Shown here one piece after another: positions 35,073 to 43,111 of a stretch of DNA of 64,000 bases (positions are counted from its first letter, which is position 1; each line of letters begins with the position of its first letter). Source of the stretch: JADGRA01 sp052143535 (GTDB lineage Bacteria > Myxococcota > Myxococcia > Myxococcales > Myxococcaceae); assembly GCA_052143535.1 (NCBI GenBank), contig JBKQSS010000091.1, positions 1-64,000 of the forward strand. Reading direction: 5' to 3'. The notes beneath the pieces are model-generated. The model was not told where the DNA came from, did no database searches, and was given only the letters and a program-made list of their open reading frames with translations. A program made the translations under genes and the position numbers.

Positions 35073-36254
35073 TCAGCCAAAGGCGTCCAGCCCGGTGATG
35101 GCCTTTCCCAGCACCAGCGTGTGCACCTCGTGGGTGCCCTCGTAGGTGGAGACGGACTCGAGATTCAACATGTGGCGAATGGGGGGCGCGTCGTCGGTAA
35201 TGCCGCTCGCCCCGTACACCCCTCTGGCCTCGCGGGCCGTCTGTAACGCGGCGCGGACATTGGCCCGCTTGGCCAGGGAGACCAGCGTCGGCGAGGCCCC
35301 GCCTGCGTCCTTCTGGCGCAACAGGTGCAGCCCGAGCCGCTGGGCGAGCACAATCCGCTCCAGCATGTCGGCCAGCTTGGCTTGGGTGAGCTGAAAGCCG
35401 GCAATCGGGCGGCCGAATTGACGGCGCGCCAGGGCATGGGCACGCGCCCCTTCGAAGCAGGCAATCGCCGCCCCGGTGACGCTGAAGGCAATACCGGCGC
35501 GCGCCTGGTGGAGGCAGCTGAGTGGACCTTTCAATCCCTCGACGCCCGGAAGGACGCTGCCTTCCTCGACACGGACGTCCACCAGCGAGAGCTCGGCGGT
35601 GGAAGAGGCGCGGAGTGAAAATTTCCCGGCAATCTCCTTGGCGCTAAAGCCCGGAGAGCCGGCCTCGACGAGAAAGCCCCGCACCGAGTCGGCCCCCCCT
35701 TCGTCTCTCTTCGCCCACACCAACGCCACGTCGGCCAACGCGCCGTTGGTAATCCACGCCTTGCCTCCGTTGAGCACCCAGCCGCTGCCCTCCCGCACCG
35801 CGCGCGTGCGCAGGCTGGCCGGGTCCGAGCCGGCCTCTGCCTCGGTGAGGCCGAAGCAGCCAATGGCTTCCCCGCGGGCCAGCTTGGGGAGCCAGCGCTG
35901 CTTCTGCGCCTCGGAGCCGTACCGGTGAATGGGCCACATCACCAGCGAGCCCTGCACCGAGGCGAAGCTACGCAGCCCCGAGTCGCCGCGCTCCAGCTCC
36001 TGCAAGGCGAGCCCATAGGCCACATTGGACATGCCGGCACAGCCGTAGCCGCTGAGGTTGGCGCCGAGCACTCCCAGCTCGGCCAGCTGTGGCACCAGTG
36101 CGCGCGGGAATGTCCCGTCCCGGAAGTGCTGGCCGATGACTGGCAGCACCTCGCTCTCCACCAGTCGCGTCACGACGTCACGGACCGCTCGCTCTTCCTC
36201 ACTTAGGCTTTCGTTCAGCCGGTACAGCTCGGCCACCTCGGGGGGGCTCCCCAT
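35073..36254 (-). CDS. gcdH: Glutaryl-CoA dehydrogenase-type acyl-CoA dehydrogenase
   Basis: 393 residues from the ATG at 36254 (GGGGAGG seven bases upstream), typical GcdH length. FAD-binding and substrate motifs are clear: CFGLTEAEAGSDPAS, DSGLRSFASVQGSLVMWPIH with the Arg that contacts the glutaryl carboxylate, and the catalytic Glu E372 in TYEGTHEVH. The ending LGKAITGLDAFG also matches GcdH. It oxidises and decarboxylates glutaryl-CoA from lysine or tryptophan breakdown. The pfkA gene ends 29 bases upstream, so the two are probably cotranscribed. Confidence 0.85.
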   Translation of the reverse strand: MGSPPEVAELYRLNESLSEEERAVRDVVTRLVESEVLPVIGQHFRDGTFPRALVPQLAELGVLGANLSGYGCAGMSNVAYGLALQELERGDSGLRSFASVQGSLVMWPIHRYGSEAQKQRWLPKLARGEAIGCFGLTEAEAGSDPASLRTRAVREGSGWVLNGGKAWITNGALADVALVWAKRDEGGADSVRGFLVEAGSPGFSAKEIAGKFSLRASSTAELSLVDVRVEEGSVLPGVEGLKGPLSCLHQARAGIAFSVTGAAIACFEGARAHALARRQFGRPIAGFQLTQAKLADMLERIVLAQRLGLHLLRQKDAGGASPTLVSLAKRANVRAALQTAREARGVYGASGITDDAPPIRHMLNLESVSTYEGTHEVHTLVLGKAITGLDAFG

Positions 36255-36283
36255 GTGGCGCCTCCCCTTCTTCGGGCGCTTGG

Positions 36284-37372
36284 CTAAAGCTGCAGCACGC
36301 CCTCCACTTTGGACATCAGTCCCACCCGGCGCTGGGTGACCGGGCTCGAGCCATCCAAAAGCCGGGCCGTCTCGGCGAGCACCGCCTCGAGCGAAAAACG
36401 TCTCACCGAGGCGTCGGAGGTGGCGATGCCGCCCGGCAGCGGCGACTGCCAAGCCACCATCTCGTCTGTGGCCCCCTCCAGCAGCGCGGTGGTGGCAGCG
36501 AAGGCCAGCCGGGCGGCCACCATCCGGTCCAGAAAGGAGGGGTTTCCCCCCCGCACCAGGTGCCCCAGGACGACGCCGCGAATCTCGAGGCCCGCGAGGG
36601 TGGGCTTCACCGCCTCCTCCACCAAGTGCACCAGGCGCAAGGTGGGGACCTCCACTCCCTCGGCCTTGAGCACCAGCACCCGGCGCTTGCCCCGCTCGGT
36701 GAAGGCCTTGCGGACAACCTCGGCCACCGCCTCCACCAGCGCCTCCGGCGTCCGCTGCTGTTCGCGAAACACCACCGCGTCCGCCCCCACCGCCACGGCG
36801 GCCGCCATGGCCAGGTAGCCGGACTGCCGTCCCATCACCTCCACCACGAAGGCGCGACGGTGGGAACGCGCCGTGTCCGAGATGCGGTCGCAGGCCTCGA
36901 CGATGGTGTTGAGGGCCGTGTCCACCCCAATGCAGGTGGCGGTGCAGCCAATGTCATTGTCGATGGAACCGGGCACCCCCACCACCGCGACGCCTGTCTC
37001 CCGGGCCAACAGGTGGGCCCCGGTGAGCGAGCCGTTGCCTCCCACCACCAAAAGGCCCGAGACGCCGCGCCCACGGAGCTGCTCGGCGGCCCGGGCCCGG
37101 CCCTCGGGACGAAGGAAGCGCTCACTGCGCGCGGTGCCGAGGACGGTGCCGCCCTGGCGAGCGACGAAGTCCAGCGCATTCGAGTCGAAGGCGTCCGAGT
37201 CGACCGCGCTCCGCCCGAAAGCGACGAAGCGCCCATCCATCAACCCGTCATAGCCGTCTCGGACGCCCAGCACGGCCGCCCCGCGCGCTCCGGCCGTCTG
37301 GGCGGCGGCGCGCAGCGCGGCATTCATTCCCGGCCCGTCCCCTCCGGAGGTGAGAAGCGCGACAGTTGTCAT
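36284..37372 (-). CDS. pfkA: ATP-type 6-phosphofructokinase
   Basis: 362 residues from the ATG at 37372; an SD-like GAGGG touches the ATG directly, so spacing is unusual. Motifs: LTSGGDGPGMNAALR at the start; PGSIDNDIGCTATCIGVDTALNT with catalytic D138 and D140; and GRQSGYLA. The G135-S136 pair argues for ATP over pyrophosphate. The ATP/Mg loop reads GGNGS (111-115) where E. coli has GGDGS, so the Asp at the Mg site is Asn here. Commits glucose carbon to glycolysis. Divergent from the SDR gene. Confidence 0.88.
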   Translation of the reverse strand: MTTVALLTSGGDGPGMNAALRAAAQTAGARGAAVLGVRDGYDGLMDGRFVAFGRSAVDSDAFDSNALDFVARQGGTVLGTARSERFLRPEGRARAAEQLRGRGVSGLLVVGGNGSLTGAHLLARETGVAVVGVPGSIDNDIGCTATCIGVDTALNTIVEACDRISDTARSHRRAFVVEVMGRQSGYLAMAAAVAVGADAVVFREQQRTPEALVEAVAEVVRKAFTERGKRRVLVLKAEGVEVPTLRLVHLVEEAVKPTLAGLEIRGVVLGHLVRGGNPSFLDRMVAARLAFAATTALLEGATDEMVAWQSPLPGGIATSDASVRRFSLEAVLAETARLLDGSSPVTQRRVGLMSKVEGVLQL

Positions 37373-37484
37373 CCCTCGGCTGTCCAGTCCTGCCCCCACT
37401 TTTTGGCAGTTGCCAGCCTGCCCCAAGTCCACGGTCGCTGTCGCGCGCCACCCACTCGCGGACAGGGCTAACCTCCCCCCCGCC

Positions 37485-38267
37485 ATGGCCGACTCGTCCC
37501 TTGCCTCGCGCGGTGTGGTGGTGACGGGCGCCAACCGCGGCATTGGCCAGGCGGTGGCTCTGGCCTTTCTGCAGGAGGGCTTCCAGGTGGTGGCTGTGGC
37601 CCGGACGCTTTCCTCCCTGGACGAGTTGGCCAGGCTGGCCGGCCCGCGGCAGAGTGCCCTCGAGCGACTGGCCTGTGACGTCGCGGAGGGGGCTGCCCTG
37701 GAGCGCACCTGCCGGCTTCTGCAAGGACGCCCGAGCGCACCCTGGGCCCTCGTCAACAACGCCGGCGTCTCCCTCTCCGCGCCGCTCGAGCGGACATCCC
37801 GCCTTGAGCTGGAGCGGCTGTTGGCCATCAACGCGGTGGCCCCCTACCTGTTGTGCGCGGCACTGCTGCCCGCCATGGCCCAGGCCGGCGGAGGACGCGT
37901 CATCAACATTGCCTCCATCGCCGGGCTGCGTGGCATCCGCTACACCTCGGCCTATTGCGCCAGCAAGCACGCCTTGGTGGGCCTCACCCGGGCGCTGGCC
38001 GTGGAATGGGCGGACCGCGGCGTCACCGTCAACGCGGTGTGCCCGGGCTGGACGGAGACGGACATGCTGAAGGACGCCGTGCAGACGGTGTCCGAGAAGA
38101 CGGGGCGCAGCCCGGACAAGGCGCGCGCCGCCATTCTCTCCCGAATGCCGACGGGCCGAGCCGTCCGCCCGGACGAGGTTGCCGCGCTGGTGCTGTACCT
38201 GGCCTCGCCCCTGGCGGCCTCTCTCACCGGGGCCGCCCTTGCGGTGGACGGGGGGGAGTCGGCCTAG
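37485..38267 (+). CDS. Short-chain dehydrogenase/reductase
   Basis: 260 residues. Cofactor motif TGANRGIG (14-21), NNAG (91-94), and the catalytic triad S144, Y157 and K161 in a classical SDR arrangement. VCPGWTETDM and the C-terminal SLTGAALAVDGG are typical of hydroxyacyl or oxoacyl reductases. The substrate cannot be predicted. Start ATG at 37485; the upstream pfkA is divergent, and the LysR gene follows 79 bases later on the same strand. Confidence 0.85.
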   Translation: MADSSLASRGVVVTGANRGIGQAVALAFLQEGFQVVAVARTLSSLDELARLAGPRQSALERLACDVAEGAALERTCRLLQGRPSAPWALVNNAGVSLSAPLERTSRLELERLLAINAVAPYLLCAALLPAMAQAGGGRVINIASIAGLRGIRYTSAYCASKHALVGLTRALAVEWADRGVTVNAVCPGWTETDMLKDAVQTVSEKTGRSPDKARAAILSRMPTGRAVRPDEVAALVLYLASPLAASLTGAALAVDGGESA

Positions 38268-38291
38268 GCCGACGGGGGGTGTCAGGCGGGC

Positions 38292-38319
38292 TTGAAATGG
38301 CCAAAAACGGCGCTAATAG
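38292..38319 (+). promoter_or_regulatory. Candidate sigma-70-like promoter of the LysR gene
   Basis: TTGAAA (38292-38297), 16-base spacer, TAATAG (38314-38319), 27 bases before the LysR start. The -35 match is good, the -10 weak. Confidence 0.35.
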
Positions 38320-38346
38320 AAGGGCTCGCCCAAGGGAGGGCTTCTA

Positions 38347-39243
38347 ATGCAACTCGAGTCGCTGAAGATGTTCTGCGACGTGGTGGAAACGGGTTCCTTC
38401 TCCCGAGCGGCGCAGCTCAACCACGTCACCCAGTCCGCGGTGAGCCAGCAAATTCGGGCACTGGAGACGCGCTACCACCAGAAGCTCCTCAGCCGCAGCG
38501 CGCGCCAGGTGACGCCCACCCCGGCGGGCGAGCGACTGTTTCGAGGCAGCAAGGAGATTCTCACCCGCTTCGGCGAGGTGGAGATGGAAATCCGCGAACA
38601 GTCGACGGACGTGGTGGGGACGGTGAATGTGTCCACCATCTACTCGGTGGGGCTGCACGAGCTCCAGGAGCTGCAGAAGAACGTCCTGCGCACCCACCCC
38701 AAGGTGAATATGCGGCTGCTCTACCGCCGGGCGGACCAAGTCTACGACGACGTCATCCTCGGCCAGGCCGAAATTGGCGTGGTGGCCTACCCGCTGCCCC
38801 GGGCCGGGGTGGACGTGCTGGCCTTCCGCGACGACCGCCTCGGCGTGGTGGCCGCCCCTACCCACCCCTTCGCCTCCAAGGCCAAGGTTTCCATTCAGGC
38901 GCTGGCCGGGACGCCGTACATCGCCTTTGACCGGGAGTCGCCGACGCGCAAGGCGCTGGAGCGCGTCTTCCGGGAGAAGGGCGTGGTGCTGGAGCCGGCG
39001 ATGGAGATGGACAACGTGGAGACCATCAAGCGCGCCGTCGAGCTGGGGCTGGGCGCGGCCGTGCTGCCGCTGGCCTGTGTGCAGCACGAAGTCGCCAACG
39101 GGACTCTGGTGGCCAAGCCCTTTGCCGAGGGCACCATCTCCCGTCCCATCGGCATCCTCATCCGCAAAGGAAAGTACCTGGACCGCGCTGCCCAGTCCGT
39201 GCTCGACGCCTTCAAAGCTGCCTCGGGCGAGAACGAGGACTAA
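38347..39243 (+). CDS. LysR-type transcriptional regulator
   Basis: 298 residues. N-terminal winged helix MQLESLKMFCDVVETGSFSRAA with recognition helix TQSAVSQQIRALE, followed by the substrate-binding periplasmic-binding-like domain (about 90-298). GGGAGGG lies eight bases upstream of the ATG. The ligand is unknown. LysR regulators often control a divergent neighbour, but here the next gene downstream converges and the SDR lies upstream on the same strand, so a target cannot be assigned. Confidence 0.9.
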   Translation: MQLESLKMFCDVVETGSFSRAAQLNHVTQSAVSQQIRALETRYHQKLLSRSARQVTPTPAGERLFRGSKEILTRFGEVEMEIREQSTDVVGTVNVSTIYSVGLHELQELQKNVLRTHPKVNMRLLYRRADQVYDDVILGQAEIGVVAYPLPRAGVDVLAFRDDRLGVVAAPTHPFASKAKVSIQALAGTPYIAFDRESPTRKALERVFREKGVVLEPAMEMDNVETIKRAVELGLGAAVLPLACVQHEVANGTLVAKPFAEGTISRPIGILIRKGKYLDRAAQSVLDAFKAASGENED

Positions 39244-39305
39244 GCGACAGCAGTTTGCAGCCGCCGGCTCGCGGGGAAGGCCTCCTGCCGGCCCGGGCGC
39301 CTGAG

Positions 39306-39983
39306 TTAGGGCCCAGCGCTGTCGAGCGGGCCCTTCGCCTCTCGGTAGCCGGGGGGAATCTCAAAGGTGGAGTCCGGCAGGTGTTTGGGCTCCACCTTGA
39401 GGGCCTCCACGCCGGTCTCCTTGCTTCCTTTGCTGGTGGAGCGGAAGAGCATTTTTAAAGGCAGCCCCTGGAGGCCGGCGGCCTTGAGTGCGCTCCACCA
39501 GTCGTCCCCGCCGTTTCGGTCAAAGGCCGAGACGAAGCGCGCGGGCGGCACGAGCGAGGTGTCAATCCACAACTCCTCTTCCTTCCCGTTGGCCGCTGAG
39601 GTGAGCACCAGGTGCTCCACCGCTCGGCCGAGCAACGTCTCAGGCCCCAGCCGCTTGAGCGTTGGCGGGGCCGAGCCCGGGTGGTCGGGGGGGCTCGCGT
39701 TGTCGAATTTCTGGTACGTCTTGTTGGCTGCGTCGAGGGTGTAGGTGACGTTGGGCTCGGCGGCCCGCACCAGCGACACCATCTGGAAGGGCTTGGTCGC
39801 GGTCTGCGCCAAGAGCTCCGAACGAAGCCCGGCCTTGCTCACAAAAATGCGCACCGTCCCGCCGGTCCAGCCGCTCTTGGCCGTGGCGTCGGTGACAATC
39901 TTCATCTCCAGCACGCCTTCGAATTCGCCGGCCAAAGCCGGCAGCGCGGTCAAGGTGAGGCCGAGAAGGAGGGCTCGTCGCAC
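39306..39983 (-). CDS. Exported DUF4412-like protein, paralogue A
   Basis: 225 residues. Signal peptide (MRRALLLGLTLTALPALAGEF), then the FEGVLEMKI strand that opens DUF4412 domains. The central part has YTLDAANKTYQKFD and LVLTSAANGKEEELWIDTSL, both also present in paralogue B just upstream, so the pair arose by duplication. DUF4412 proteins are predicted beta-rich envelope proteins without known function. It starts 39 bases after paralogue B and is probably the last gene of the fmt operon region. Confidence 0.75.
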   Translation of the reverse strand: MRRALLLGLTLTALPALAGEFEGVLEMKIVTDATAKSGWTGGTVRIFVSKAGLRSELLAQTATKPFQMVSLVRAAEPNVTYTLDAANKTYQKFDNASPPDHPGSAPPTLKRLGPETLLGRAVEHLVLTSAANGKEEELWIDTSLVPPARFVSAFDRNGGDDWWSALKAAGLQGLPLKMLFRSTSKGSKETGVEALKVEPKHLPDSTFEIPPGYREAKGPLDSAGP

Positions 39984-40022
39984 GGGCTGAAGGTTACAAG
40001 GGCTAAGCGCTTCCCCGGCTGG

Positions 40023-40805
40023 CTACTGCTGGTACTTCTTCATCATCTCTTCGAATTTCGCGCGCTGCTCGGGCGTCATATTCTTGAGGGCCTCGTCCCG
40101 CTGCTTCTTGAGCGCCGTCTGCTGGCTGGGAGACACCAAGTCGAGCGGGTCCTTGGTCTCGTGAAAGTCAGAAGGAACCTGAAACGTCGACGCCGGGAGG
40201 CTCTGCTTCTCCACGCTGCTGGCCTCCCAGCCGGAGGTTCCGGATTGGTCCGGGCGGCCGGGCGTGACATTGAGCTCCTTCAGTGGAATGCCGCTGACGC
40301 CGGCCTTCTCGAGCGCCTGCCAGGCGCTGTTGCGGCCCTGTTCCTGGCCGAAGGCGGCCAGCGCCGCCGATGGGAAGCGCAAGGAGGTGTCAATCCACAG
40401 CTCCGAAGTCCGGTTGTTGGCAAAGGTCACCTTCACCCGCTCCACCGAGTGGCCGAGGTACGTCGTCTTGCCGAGCTTCTCCACCTTGGGAGCTTCCGTC
40501 TCGGCGGCCTTGGCCTTGGTGATGTCGTGCTTCATGTAGGCCTTCGCCGCGTCGTTGAGGAGGTAGGTGACGCCAGGGTCCGCCGCACGCCACAGCATGG
40601 TCATCTGAAAGGGGCCGCCGCCGGGCCCGGCCTTCTGCCCCGAAGCTTCCACCCGGAAGCCGGCCGGGGAGAGGTACATCTTCATCGAGTTGAGGGCCGC
40701 CGGGTTGATGCCGCTGACCACCGGCTTGCCGATGATGACGCCTTCAAAGTCCCCGGCCAGCGACGGGACGGCCGCAAGGGTGACGCAGAGGAGGACGAGT
40801 CGCAT
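40023..40805 (-). CDS. Exported DUF4412-like protein, paralogue B with C-terminal coil
   Basis: 260 residues. Signal peptide (MRLVLLCVTLAAVPSLAG), the same FEGVI start, YLLNDAAKAYMKHD and VTFANNRTSELWIDTSLRFP as paralogue A. It has a C-terminal addition of about 35 residues with MTPEQRAKFEEMMKKYQQ, a helix of the type seen in Spy/CpxP-like and DUF3106 proteins. AGGAG at eight bases before the ATG is preceded by a run of ten C on the coding strand (G on the plus strand, 40819-40828). Confidence 0.75.
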   Translation of the reverse strand: MRLVLLCVTLAAVPSLAGDFEGVIIGKPVVSGINPAALNSMKMYLSPAGFRVEASGQKAGPGGGPFQMTMLWRAADPGVTYLLNDAAKAYMKHDITKAKAAETEAPKVEKLGKTTYLGHSVERVKVTFANNRTSELWIDTSLRFPSAALAAFGQEQGRNSAWQALEKAGVSGIPLKELNVTPGRPDQSGTSGWEASSVEKQSLPASTFQVPSDFHETKDPLDLVSPSQQTALKKQRDEALKNMTPEQRAKFEEMMKKYQQ

Positions 40806-40920
40806 GGCGGGGGCTCCTGGGGGGGGGGCGGCGGTGACGGACAGCGCCGCGAAGGGGCACAGTCTGCCGCTTCCGGGGCATGAAGGAATAGACGAAAACG
40901 GCAGGCGCCCGGGCCCGACT

Positions 40921-42237
40921 TCAGCTGCGGCGCAGCCGCGCGGCGAAGAAGCCATCGCGGCCCTCCGGCCCGGGCAGCGTCCGGAGGCAGCCCTCTTCCA
41001 AAGGGCAGGCCCGGGCCACCGGCCCCAAAGGTGGTTCGAGACAAAAGTCCGGGAAGGCCTTGAGAAAATGCGCCAGCTGCTCGGGCCCCTCCTCCGGCTC
41101 GGTCGAGCACACCGCGTAAACCAACAGGCCGCCCTGGGAGACGGCCGCCTGGGCGCGCTCCAAAAGCTGGCGCTGCAGCGCGGCCAGCCTTGCAATGTCC
41201 TCCTCGGCGCGGCGGTAGCGCAGCTCTGGGTTTCGCCGCAGCGTTCCCAATCCCGAGCAGGGCGCATCCAGCAGCACCGCGGCGAAGGCCCCGAGGTCCG
41301 CTGGCAAGGGGTGCGTCGCGTCGTGGGCGCGCAGGCTGATGGCGCCGGTGAGGCCGAGACGGGCAGCCTCGGCGCGAATGCCCTCCAGCTTCCGAGCGTG
41401 CAGGTCCAGCGCCACCACCGGGCCGCGCTCGGCGAGCTGGCAGGTTTTCCCGCCGGGGGCGGCGCAGAGGTCCAGCACCCGGGCCTGGCTGGGCACCTCG
41501 GCGTAGTGCACCACCAGCTGCGCCGCCTCGTCCTGCACCTGCCACAGCCCCTCGCTGAAGCCCAACAAGGACTCCACCCGCCCCTGGGCCTTGAGGACGA
41601 GGCCGGAGGGGGCGCACGGGGTGGGCTGCGGCTCGAGCCCCGCCTCGGACAAAAGCGCCAACAGGGCCTCTCGGCTGGTGCGGGTGGAGTTGCAGCGCAG
41701 CGCCAGGGCGGGAGGCTGGTTGTCCGCCGCCAGCATGGCCAGGGTGCGCTGTTTGCCAAACGCCGCGAGCCAGCGTTCCACCAGCCAGCGGGGGTGGCTT
41801 TCGCGGACGGAGAGGTAGCTGGCCTCTGGCTCGGCCGGCGGTAGCGGCTGCAAAGGCAGCGCCGAAAGCCTTCGGAGGACGGCATTGACGAAGCCCGAGG
41901 CGCGGGCCAGCCCGAGCTCCTTGATGGCTTCCACCGTCTCGGCCACCGCCGCCCGGGGCGGCATCCTCGTGTAGAAGAGCTGGTAGGCCCCCACCCGCAG
42001 CGCCGCCAGCACTCTGTCCTCCAGCGTCGACAGCCGCCGGTCGCTGACGCTGGCCAGGGCGAAGTCCAATGCCAGCCGGCGCCGGGTGGCGCCGTAGCAG
42101 AGCTCCGTCACCAGGGCGGCGTCGCGCGCGTCCCTCAGCGGCGCCTCGGAGAGGCGGGCGTCAAGCACCGGCGTCAACCAGGCGTCGGTGGCCTCGACGC
42201 GCGCCAGCACTTCGACGGCCAGCGACCGAGCCGTCAT
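40921..42237 (-). CDS. rsmB: 16S rRNA m5C967 methyltransferase RsmB (Sun)
   Basis: 438 residues from the ATG at 42237. NusB-like N-domain (1-135), then the SAM-binding methyltransferase with LDLCAAPGGKT, DAPCSGLGTLRRNPE (catalytic Cys) and VYAVCSTEPEEG (second Cys), the two-cysteine RsmB/RsmF mechanism. It overlaps the upstream AroQ-like gene by four bases (ATGA 42234-42237). The fmt-rsmB pairing is widespread in bacteria; the AroQ-like gene is inserted between them here. Confidence 0.93.
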   Translation of the reverse strand: MTARSLAVEVLARVEATDAWLTPVLDARLSEAPLRDARDAALVTELCYGATRRRLALDFALASVSDRRLSTLEDRVLAALRVGAYQLFYTRMPPRAAVAETVEAIKELGLARASGFVNAVLRRLSALPLQPLPPAEPEASYLSVRESHPRWLVERWLAAFGKQRTLAMLAADNQPPALALRCNSTRTSREALLALLSEAGLEPQPTPCAPSGLVLKAQGRVESLLGFSEGLWQVQDEAAQLVVHYAEVPSQARVLDLCAAPGGKTCQLAERGPVVALDLHARKLEGIRAEAARLGLTGAISLRAHDATHPLPADLGAFAAVLLDAPCSGLGTLRRNPELRYRRAEEDIARLAALQRQLLERAQAAVSQGGLLVYAVCSTEPEEGPEQLAHFLKAFPDFCLEPPLGPVARACPLEEGCLRTLPGPEGRDGFFAARLRRS

Positions 42238-43082
42238 CCGTCCAGCGCCGTCATCAGCTCCACCAGTTGCTCGTCGCCGAGACGGGACGGCTTCTGCACC
42301 CCGAGCAGCAGCTGCTGAAGCGTCTCTTCGAGCAGCTCGCGCTGGCCGCTCTCGGCCGGGGCCCCGCGCTGCAGCTCGAGCCACTGAGTGCGGGCCCAGG
42401 TGGCGAGGCCGGCGGGCGTGAGGCGCCCGGCCAGACGCTCGGCAATGCGCGCGCGCAGCTTGGCCCGACTGAGGACGCCCCCCTCCACGGCCCGGCCCGA
42501 AGCGTCGGGGCCGGCTCGCCCGCTTGGCGCAGGCCCGCGGCGCCCCAGCGTCTTAGCCGCCGCCGGGGCAGCCGCCGCCGCGGGCGGGGCGAGAGGGGCC
42601 GGCCGGCGGCCGAGCGGCTCCTTGCGCCCGGCCTCGCGGGCGCGGGCAGCGGCGGCCCCGGCGCCTCCGGCCAGGCGCTCCAGGGCGTGGAGGTAGCCCT
42701 CCGGGCCCTCGCCCACCACCCGCGCCACGCAGACGTCCTGAAGCAGCGAGTGGCGCCGCACCGAGGCCTTCCCAGAGGCGTCGTGCAGGTGCACCTCCAC
42801 CACCGGCAGCCCGGAAGCGGCCACCGCCTCGCGCAGCACGTGCGAGCTGAGGGCGAGAAGCCCCGGCGAAAGCACCACTGCGTCGGCCCAGGCGCCAGGG
42901 TTGCGCAGCGCGTCCAGGAGGGCGCCCTCGTGGTTGCTTTGGACGCTGCGCACACTGAGGCCGAGGCGCCGGGCGCGCTCGGCAATTCTGCGGTCCAAGG
43001 CTGGCAGCGAGACTGAGGCGTCGTCCCCGGGGCGACGCCCGAGGAGGTCGAGATTCGGTCCGTGAAGCACGAGTACATTCAT
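42234..43082 (-). CDS. Degenerate type II dehydroquinase (AroQ-fold) fused to a helical C-terminal domain
   Basis: 282 residues. Residues 1-138 follow the AroQ flavodoxin-like fold: VLVLHGPNLDLLGRR, VQSNHEGALLDALR, LPVVEVHL, GEGPEGYLHALERLA. The catalytic set is broken when aligned by eye to M. tuberculosis AroQ: the loop Tyr is absent (GDDASVSL), the NPGAYTHT/NAGGLTHT site is SPGLLALSS, so Asn and the second His are lost, and HLSN is HLHD; H98 and R109/R110 remain. A long Ala/Pro linker (140-200) leads to a domain of about 80 residues (RAKLRARIAERLAGRLTP and GLATWARTQWLELQ). It is between fmt and rsmB, coupled to rsmB, so a role in translation or rRNA is worth testing. Not a working dehydroquinase as read. 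Confidence 0.75.
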   Translation of the reverse strand: MNVLVLHGPNLDLLGRRPGDDASVSLPALDRRIAERARRLGLSVRSVQSNHEGALLDALRNPGAWADAVVLSPGLLALSSHVLREAVAASGLPVVEVHLHDASGKASVRRHSLLQDVCVARVVGEGPEGYLHALERLAGGAGAAAARAREAGRKEPLGRRPAPLAPPAAAAAPAAAKTLGRRGPAPSGRAGPDASGRAVEGGVLSRAKLRARIAERLAGRLTPAGLATWARTQWLELQRGAPAESGQRELLEETLQQLLLGVQKPSRLGDEQLVELMTALDG

Positions 43083-43111
43083 GGGGGTTGTTTTTGTGTT
43101 GGGGGCGTCCT

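Noticed and set aside
42234..43082. Annotating this gene as a functional aroQ (3-dehydroquinate dehydratase)
   Set aside because: At least three catalytic positions are replaced, so the enzyme name would be misleading.
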